A stretch of DNA of 8,042 nt from JBBIPA01 sp037443085 (GTDB taxonomy: Bacteria > Chloroflexota > Dehalococcoidia > GIF9 > UBA5629). The notes beneath the pieces were generated by a model that ran no database searches, was not told the DNA's origin, and saw only the letters and a program-made list of their open reading frames with translations. Positions 1-4,809 of the stretch are shown here, piece after piece (position 1 is the stretch's first letter; each line of letters begins with the position of its first letter). Location of the stretch: assembly GCA_037443085.1 (NCBI GenBank), contig JBBIPA010000069.1, positions 1 through 8,042 on the forward strand, read 5' to 3'. The position numbers and the translations under genes were made by a program.

Positions 1-75
1 TGGAGCGGGTGAGGAGATTCGAACTCCCGACGCCTTGCTTGGGAAGCAAGCACTCTGCCCCTGAGTTACACCCGC
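1..75 (-). tRNA. tRNA-Gly, anticodon CCC, with encoded CCA
   Basis: Read on the minus strand, this folds into a full cloverleaf. The acceptor stem is GCGGGTG/CACCCGC, the D stem ACTC/GAGT, and the anticodon stem CTTGC/GCAAG closes the loop TTCCCAA (anticodon CCC). A five-base variable loop follows, then a T arm GGGAG/CTCCT with loop TTCGAAT. The discriminator base is T (U73), as is usual for bacterial tRNA-Gly, and the 3' CCA is encoded at window bases 3-1. The molecule is complete, with its 3' end on the window edge, so any terminator lies outside. It reads GGG codons. It sits a few bases downstream of its own strong promoter. Confidence 0.96.
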
Positions 76-87
76 AAGCGCCAAATC

Positions 88-116
88 ATTTTAGCCCTGA
101 TGGCTACCATTGTCAA
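88..116 (-). promoter_or_regulatory. Sigma-70-type promoter of the tRNA-Gly gene
   Basis: On the minus strand there is a perfect -35 TTGACA (111-116), a 17-bp spacer and a -10 TAAAAT (88-93). The predicted transcription start near base 81 leaves only about five bases before the mature tRNA 5' end at 75, as expected for a tRNA gene. Confidence 0.85.
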
Positions 117-171
117 AGATATGTACCTCTCGGCTGGTTGCTGTGAAAGGACGCTGTAATTATTGCGCCAA

Positions 172-182
172 GTAGTTACTAC
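172..182. repeat. Small palindrome upstream of the zinc-ribbon gene promoter
   Basis: GTAGT-T-ACTAC is a perfect dyad with 5-bp arms. It lies eight bases upstream of the -35 box at 191 and between two divergent promoters. It could be an operator, but at this length chance is a real alternative. Confidence 0.3.
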
Positions 183-190
183 GTCTGAAC

Positions 191-220
191 CTGACATATA
201 AGGCACACATGGGATATAAT
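191..220 (+). promoter_or_regulatory. Sigma-70-type promoter of the FmdB-family gene
   Basis: The -35 is CTGACA (191-196, one mismatch to consensus) and the -10 is a perfect TATAAT (215-220), with an 18-bp spacer. The predicted start near base 227 lies downstream of the ATG at 209, so that ATG would not be on the transcript. The TTG at 263 would have a leader of about 36 nt carrying a strong Shine-Dalgarno sequence. Confidence 0.75.
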
Positions 221-262
221 AAATTGACAAGGTTAAACTGGAATCGAAGGAGGATATGCCCC

Positions 263-445
263 TTGCCTATTTACGAATATGAATGCGCTAAATGTGGTAA
301 TAAGTTTGAGATGCGCCGCGGCTTGACCGATAAAGATGCCAATCTGAAGTGCCCTAAGTGCGGAGCGGCACAGCCGAAAAGGATGTTCTCCACATTCGCT
401 ACCAACCAGTCAACTGAAGCCTGCGCTCCGACTGGTGGTGGCTGA
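263..445 (+). CDS. FmdB-family small zinc-ribbon protein
   Basis: This 60-residue protein begins (M)PIYEYECAKCG, the hallmark N-terminus of the FmdB / CxxC-CxxC family of putative regulatory zinc ribbons. Two knuckles, C8-x2-C11 and C30-x2-C33, should bind one zinc. The tail is Thr/Ser-rich with a lone Cys54 and ends in three glycines. I chose TTG at 263 as the start: the family normally begins exactly here, AAGGAGGA at 247-254 sits eight bases upstream, and the in-frame ATG at 209 lies inside the promoter. The family was named from the formamidase/amidase regulon gene fmdB, but its biochemical role is generally unknown. The gene has its own promoter and terminator. It is convergent with the respiratory operon and divergent from the tRNA, so no functional link to either is implied. 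Confidence 0.9.
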   Translation: MPIYEYECAKCGNKFEMRRGLTDKDANLKCPKCGAAQPKRMFSTFATNQSTEACAPTGGG

Positions 446-503
446 GGCGTCTAAAGCATGGGGCAGGTTGCCTCAAGTTTAATTCAAATTGCAGTTTTAG
501 CAG

Positions 504-527
504 GGTAAATCAGTTTACCTTTTTTTT
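504..527 (+). terminator. Intrinsic terminator of the FmdB-family gene
   Basis: Stem GGTAAA (504-509), loop TCAG, stem TTTACC (514-519), then eight T residues (520-527). It lies about 60 bp after the zinc-ribbon stop codon. The 3' arm and T-tract lie inside the convergent operon's last gene: they form its stop codon and its final Lys-Lys-Arg codons. Read on the minus strand, the hairpin is not followed by T residues, so it should act only for the plus-strand unit. Confidence 0.8.
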
Positions 528-2560
528 CCTGGTTCCAGTGATGCTGCTACCAGCTCGGCAATATCTTGAGCCTTTAGTGTTTCTGCCGCTTCCTTGGCTT
601 TGATGGCATCTTCGAACATCTGGAGGCAGTAGGGGCAGGCAGAAGCCACCACATTGACGCCGGTCTCCATTACCTGCTCAATGCGTATCTCGCTGATTCT
701 CTTGCCAATGCGTTCCTCCATCCAAAAGCGTCCTCCGCCCCCGCCGCAGCAGAAGCCATTCTGCCGGGAGCGGGCTATCTCCACCGGTTTGGATTTAGCG
801 ATACGGTGGAGCACTTCCCTGGGTTGTTCGTAGACGTCGTTGTGTCTGCCCAGATAGCAAGAATCATGATAGGTAAATTTTCCTTCACTAGTAGTAACCG
901 GCTTAATCTTGCCCTGTTTCATTAAGTTGGCGATGAACTGACTATGATGGATAACATCAAACTCCCCGCCGAACTGAGGGTATTCATTCTTAAGGGTATT
1001 GAAGCAGTGCGGGCAGGTGGTCACAATTTTCTTCACATTATAGTTCTTCAGCAGCTCAATGTTTTTCATCGCCTGCATCTGGAAGAGGTATTCATTGCCC
1101 AGTCTTCGGGATGGCTCACCGCAGCAGATTTCCTCCAATCCCAGTATGGCGAAGTTCACCCCGGCAGCTTTAAGTGTTTTGGCCATGGCTTTAGCCACTT
1201 TGATATTCCTGTCTTCCAGCGAGGCAGCGCAACCTACCCAGTAAACGATGTCGACGTTCCCGTCGTCAGCCAGCAGTTTCACCTCCAGCCCTTGAGTCCA
1301 GTCTGTTCTGGTGGCAGTAGTGCCTCTGCAGCTATGGCCTCGGATTTCGATGCACTTGAGCGCAGCTTCACCAGTCTCTGGTATCCTGGCTTGCTCCAGC
1401 ACCAGGCTGCGGCGCATGTCAACAATCTTATCCATGTGCTCTATGTAGATGGGGCAGGCTTCCTGGCAGGCGCGGCAGGTGGTGCAGGACCAGATGACGT
1501 CCTCCGTAATGACCTCGGTGAGCATATCAGGACGGGATTCCGGCGGTTTCTTCAGGAAGGGCAACCGGTAGACATTATAGAGATGTGATTTAAGGTCGAG
1601 GATCATTTTCTTGGGCGACAGCGGTTTGCCGCTGAGATGAGCGGGGCAATTGTCCTGGCAACGTCCGCATCTGGTGCAGGCATCCAGATCCAGCAGTTGC
1701 TTCCAGGTGAAATTCTCTATTTTGCTGGCACCATAGCTCTCGGCTTTTTCAAGGTCGATAGCATTCAATGCCCCTTTGGGTTTGAAGGAGCGGAAGAAAA
1801 CATTGAGTGGAGACAGCCAGACATGCTGCATACGGGAACGGCTGATGAAAATATAGGCAAAGAAGATAAAGGCCGGGGCAGCATGAATGACGGCGCGATG
1901 CCAGAGTAGTATCTCATTTCTAACTTGGGTTAGAAAGGTGGGGAATATATGTGAGAAAAGATAACCTATCGGCGACCATAGCAGCCAGTCAGCAGGTGGC
2001 GTCTCGCTGATGGCAATACGGTATCCCTTGGCCATATAGCCGGTGAGCAGGATAACAAAAGCCCAGCCGAAAATCAGTGTGTCATCAGGAACGGTATCCA
2101 GTCGGGATGGCTTCTGCAGGTATCTACGATACAGGGCAATACAGCCACCGATAATAATTAGCACGCCGCCGATTTCTGATGTCCATGAAGAGTAGAGGAA
2201 TACATCCTGCGGCGGATTAGTTAAGCCCACGGGATAGGAGAATAGCCTGACGATTTTGCCCAGGACGAGCAGGATGGTGCCCCAGACAATTAAGAAATGC
2301 ATGGAGCCGGGATACACCTCTCGCCAGATTCTGATATGTGCCAGTGTCACGGCAAAAGTGGTCTTCAATCTCTGGGCGATATGCCCCAGGCGATTATCAG
2401 CGCCGCCAATACGCCATAATGAATAGCGCCTGAAGAAGCCGAGAGTAAACAGCAAGACCAGGGCACCGGAGAAGATTAAAATGCCGATAATAATGGGCAG
2501 GAAAATCTTGAGGATATACACCTCTTGAACTGCCCAGAATAGCTCTCTTGAAGACTCCAA
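515..2560 (-). CDS. Fused NarI/HdrE-like membrane and HdrD-like Fe-S/CCG subunit (DsrM-DsrK-like)
   Basis: 681 residues and the last gene of the operon. Residues about 15-240 form a membrane domain of roughly five helices (about 17-42, 86-107, 127-146, 161-181, 222-240). Histidines at 75, 88, 221 and 226 sit where NarI/HdrE-type proteins bind b hemes. The rest should be cytoplasmic. Cys 295/298/301/305 and 359/362/365/369 give two 4Fe-4S motifs. Two complete CCG modules follow: C444, C479-C480, C516/C519 and C568, C604-C605, C642/C645. In HdrB/HdrD such modules hold the non-cubane clusters that split or form disulfides. The fusion corresponds to HdrE+HdrD, or DsrM+DsrK, in one chain. The start codon is TTG, with AAGGGGG ending five bases upstream; GTG at codon 14 is a weaker option. 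The gap to the gene before is 31 nt. The gene ends in an A8 run encoding Lys-Lys. The thiol/disulfide substrate is unknown. Confidence 0.9.
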   Translation of the reverse strand: MESSRELFWAVQEVYILKIFLPIIIGILIFSGALVLLFTLGFFRRYSLWRIGGADNRLGHIAQRLKTTFAVTLAHIRIWREVYPGSMHFLIVWGTILLVLGKIVRLFSYPVGLTNPPQDVFLYSSWTSEIGGVLIIIGGCIALYRRYLQKPSRLDTVPDDTLIFGWAFVILLTGYMAKGYRIAISETPPADWLLWSPIGYLFSHIFPTFLTQVRNEILLWHRAVIHAAPAFIFFAYIFISRSRMQHVWLSPLNVFFRSFKPKGALNAIDLEKAESYGASKIENFTWKQLLDLDACTRCGRCQDNCPAHLSGKPLSPKKMILDLKSHLYNVYRLPFLKKPPESRPDMLTEVITEDVIWSCTTCRACQEACPIYIEHMDKIVDMRRSLVLEQARIPETGEAALKCIEIRGHSCRGTTATRTDWTQGLEVKLLADDGNVDIVYWVGCAASLEDRNIKVAKAMAKTLKAAGVNFAILGLEEICCGEPSRRLGNEYLFQMQAMKNIELLKNYNVKKIVTTCPHCFNTLKNEYPQFGGEFDVIHHSQFIANLMKQGKIKPVTTSEGKFTYHDSCYLGRHNDVYEQPREVLHRIAKSKPVEIARSRQNGFCCGGGGGRFWMEERIGKRISEIRIEQVMETGVNVVASACPYCLQMFEDAIKAKEAAETLKAQDIAELVAASLEPGKKR

Positions 2561-2591
2561 AATGTCCCCCTTAAGTCAGACTATAGTCAAT

Positions 2592-2816
2592 CTATCCTCC
2601 GCCGACTGGTGGATAGAATGCAGTCAAATGCGAAATGAGAAATACTGCGATTACGCAGCCAACGGCAATCAGTACTACCGAGATAACCCTTGAGTATTTC
2701 TGGGTTATGCCCAGGTCGAATAAGATAAGTCGCACTCCATTTATAATAAAGTAGAATATTGCCATGAGGATAATCACTTCGATGAAGACTGCTATTGCTC
2801 TAAGCAAGATATCCAT
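2592..2816 (-). CDS. Small two-helix membrane protein, partial SdhC-like
   Basis: 74 residues with two predicted helices (about 5-26 and 43-62) and a short glycine-ended tail. The stretch around residues 22-36 (FIINGVRLILFDLG) recalls the conserved NGIRHLxWDLG region that ends the heme-binding helix of SdhC, the cytochrome b556 subunit of succinate dehydrogenase. Here the expected heme-ligand histidines are replaced by hydrophobic residues, and the whole protein contains one His, in the second helix. SdhC is usually about 120-130 residues with three helices, so only the second and third would be represented. No upstream remnant of a first helix is visible in the 58-nt gap. AAGGA about eight bases before the ATG supports the start. 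Its position between the NrfD-like and HdrED-like genes suggests an accessory membrane subunit. The SdhC relation is from memory and tentative; an unrelated small anchor is the alternative. Confidence 0.75.
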   Translation of the reverse strand: MDILLRAIAVFIEVIILMAIFYFIINGVRLILFDLGITQKYSRVISVVLIAVGCVIAVFLISHLTAFYPPVGGG

Positions 2817-2836
2817 AGGTTAAATCCTTATTTCCG

Positions 2837-2853
2837 AAGGAGCAAAGCCCCTT
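2837..2853 (-). other. Intercistronic hairpin between the NrfD-like and small membrane genes
   Basis: On the minus strand AAGGGGC-TTT-GCTCCTT gives a 7-bp stem (one G-T pair) in the only operon gap over 50 nt. It is followed by an A/G-rich stretch that supplies the next ribosome binding site, with no T-tract. An mRNA processing or stability element is more likely than a terminator. Confidence 0.4.
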
Positions 2854-2874
2854 TAACTCCATTAGAGATTACAT

Positions 2875-4101
2875 TTAACCAGTTGTTTGCGTGGCGCTGG
2901 CAGATGGAGCCGGGCTGGCTGCAGTTGGCTGGGGTGACTCCATTGGCTTTGGAGGCAGCGCTTCCAGGTATCTTAATGCCAGCAGGAACAGCAGCGCCAG
3001 TAGCGCCAGGATTCCCAGCGATAGCCCCATCTCTGCGGGCATTATCTGGAAGGTGCCCACGGCTCCATAAACACCTTCGATCTTGCCCGGATAGAAATGG
3101 AGGGGGTAGGCTGACCCCGGGATTACCAGGTAATACCTCTCGAAGAAGATGCCTATGACTACCGATACCGAGGCCACGGTTATCCATTTGATAGTTTTAT
3201 TGAGCTTGGCGTGGAACAGGATTGCCAGCGGCAATACCACTGCAAGCCCTATCTGGAGAACCCAGAATATCCAGGCATATTCGCCAGCTAACATGAATAT
3301 AGTGGCATCGCGGGCAGGTTCGTACAAATGCGTTAGCTTATCCACCACAATGAGAATAAAGAGGAGAATGATAAACATTCTTAGCATATTTGCCAGGGAA
3401 GCTATCATGCCTTTGTTAATACTGCGCCCCGATAGTTTCAAGGTAAGCAGAGTAACTACGATTAACAAGGCGAGGCCGGAAGCCAGAGCCGCCGACAGAA
3501 ACTCCAGCGGCTTAATGGGAGAGAACCAGGTTTCTCTGGCGGCGACGAAGCCGAATATGGCTCCCGTGCCCATATGCACCAGTACCGCCCAGCAAACAGC
3601 CAGTATGCCCATGAATCGACTGGCCTGTTTCTGATTTGCCAGGATGATTCCCATGTAGACCAGGCTGATGACGAAATAGCCGCCGTAAAGTATGCCGTTG
3701 ATGGCGAACATTGAGGTCATATTATTCAAATAGAAGAACATGAACAGCCGCCAGAACTTCTCTGGCCTGCCCAAGTCCACGGCTATAGAAATCATAGCGC
3801 CGAAAATAAGCACTATAGCCAGGAGCACTGCCATCCTGGCGATAGGCCTGAACTCTTCTTTGCCGAAGACATAGGTGAGCGAGGACAGGATGAGCGAACC
3901 GGCGCTGAGGCCGATCAAGTAGATAGCCAAGACGATGGGCATACCCCAGGGTATGGTATTGCTGCTGCCGAAAAGCTGATGACCGAATACATAGGACAGG
4001 GCAAAGCAAATCAAGCCAATAAGTGCCAAGATGCCGAACACTATCACGGCGGCGCGGTAGTTTTTCGATTTGCCCTCAATTGTTACGAAATCAGACGCCA
4101 C
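2875..4101 (-). CDS. nrfD: NrfD/PsrC-family quinone-interacting membrane anchor subunit
   Basis: 408 residues with about ten predicted transmembrane helices (near 17-38, 51-78, 89-108, 126-153, 163-187, 200-222, 238-257, 273-296, 304-322, 356-377). Family marks include PWG at 51-53 before helix 2, DLGRPEKFW at 109-117 after helix 3, SPIKPLEF at 194-201 and ERYYLVIPG at 321-329. NrfD/PsrC/DsrP proteins pass electrons between the quinone pool and a four-cluster ferredoxin subunit and carry no heme. The last 26 residues are a Pro/Ala/Ser/Thr-rich tail (from about 383) that looks disordered. The start codon is GTG at 4101-4099, and the Shine-Dalgarno GAGG overlaps the TGA stop of the gene before; only 10 nt separate the two genes. 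The context places it as the membrane partner of the molybdoenzyme and ferredoxin, as in PsrABC, and possibly also of the downstream HdrED-like protein, as in DsrMKJOP. Confidence 0.93.
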   Translation of the reverse strand: MASDFVTIEGKSKNYRAAVIVFGILALIGLICFALSYVFGHQLFGSSNTIPWGMPIVLAIYLIGLSAGSLILSSLTYVFGKEEFRPIARMAVLLAIVLIFGAMISIAVDLGRPEKFWRLFMFFYLNNMTSMFAINGILYGGYFVISLVYMGIILANQKQASRFMGILAVCWAVLVHMGTGAIFGFVAARETWFSPIKPLEFLSAALASGLALLIVVTLLTLKLSGRSINKGMIASLANMLRMFIILLFILIVVDKLTHLYEPARDATIFMLAGEYAWIFWVLQIGLAVVLPLAILFHAKLNKTIKWITVASVSVVIGIFFERYYLVIPGSAYPLHFYPGKIEGVYGAVGTFQIMPAEMGLSLGILALLALLFLLALRYLEALPPKPMESPQPTAASPAPSASATQTTG

Positions 4102-4111
4102 TGACTATACC

Positions 4112-4798
4112 TCATTTCGGCAGATAATGGACTTTGGGGTGGGTGCCTTTTCCCTCCTTCAATGTGAACGAACCTCTGGTTGCCACCTGTTGTGATACGA
4201 TGCTCTCCGGGTCGTCCAGATCGCCGAAAAACCTGGCTTTAGCGGGACAGGACTCAACACAGGCAGGCACTACCTCGGTGCCGATTGTCTTATTTTCTTT
4301 GAGGCCAGCGTCGATGCGGTGGAAGCAGAAGGTGCACTTCTCGACCACGCCATGGGTTCTGGTGGGGAAGGGCCAGGGACCGATAACTGAGCGGTCTGGC
4401 GGTGGGTCGGGACGATGATACTTCTCTTCAGCCTGCTCTTTATAGTTGAAGTTTCTCACTCCGTAGGGGCAGGCAACGATGCAGTATTTGCAGCCGATGC
4501 AACGACGGAAGTTCTGCACTACGATGCCGTCTTCCCTGATGAAGGTAGCTTTGGCAGGGCAGACCTGCACGCAGGGAGGATTGTCGCAGTGCATGCAGGG
4601 CATCGGTATCATTTCAATGTTAACCGAGGGATACTCGCCACGGCTGACGGCGATGACCTTGTTCCAGTAAATCTCGGTTCTTTGCCGGTTTTCCCGGGGT
4701 GAACCGTAGGGGACATTGTTCTCCTCTTTACAGGCAACAGTACATGCCTGGCAACCAGTACACTTATCGAGGTCGATAACCATTCCCCATCTTGCCAT
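4112..4798 (-). CDS. Four-cluster ferredoxin-like electron transfer subunit (PsrB/DmsB/PhsB type)
   Basis: 228 residues with sixteen cysteines in the order typical of the electron-wire subunit of complex iron-sulfur molybdoenzymes. These are C13/16/19/23, C68/71/76/80, C100/103/106/110, and C155/158 paired with C180/184. All four sets are complete, so four 4Fe-4S clusters are expected. The protein relays electrons between the first Fe-S cluster of the catalytic subunit and the NrfD-like anchor. It has no signal peptide, so it would be co-exported with the Tat-tagged catalytic subunit, as is known for this family. The ATG is supported by AAGG at the stop codon of the gene before, about nine bases upstream; the genes are 11 nt apart. 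The insertion between C110 and C155 contains a proline-rich stretch (about 130-145). PsrB, PhsB, TtrB, DmsB and DsrO cannot be told apart here. Confidence 0.94.
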   Translation of the reverse strand: MARWGMVIDLDKCTGCQACTVACKEENNVPYGSPRENRQRTEIYWNKVIAVSRGEYPSVNIEMIPMPCMHCDNPPCVQVCPAKATFIREDGIVVQNFRRCIGCKYCIVACPYGVRNFNYKEQAEEKYHRPDPPPDRSVIGPWPFPTRTHGVVEKCTFCFHRIDAGLKENKTIGTEVVPACVESCPAKARFFGDLDDPESIVSQQVATRGSFTLKEGKGTHPKVHYLPK

Positions 4799-4809
4799 TA
4801 ACTATTGCC

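Noticed and set aside
460..474. Stem GGGGCA-GGT-TGCCTC after the zinc-ribbon gene as a terminator
   Set aside because: It contains a G-T pair and lacks a following T-tract on either strand. The hairpin at 504-527 is a far better terminator.
944..1588. Long plus-strand open frame of 214 codons opposite the HdrED-like gene
   Set aside because: It lies wholly antisense to a gene whose cysteine motifs are all intact. Its translation shows no recognisable domain and no ribosome binding site was seen. It is a shadow of codon bias.
2579..2588. Palindrome GACTATAGTC in the gap before the HdrED-like gene
   Set aside because: A 10-bp palindrome alone, inside a short operon gap with no promoter spacing around it, is compatible with chance.
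2828..3187. Minus-strand 119-codon frame overlapping the end of the NrfD-like gene
   Set aside because: It overlaps the NrfD-like frame, is rich in Pro/Gly/Arg without domain signals, and crosses the real gene boundary. This is a shadow frame.
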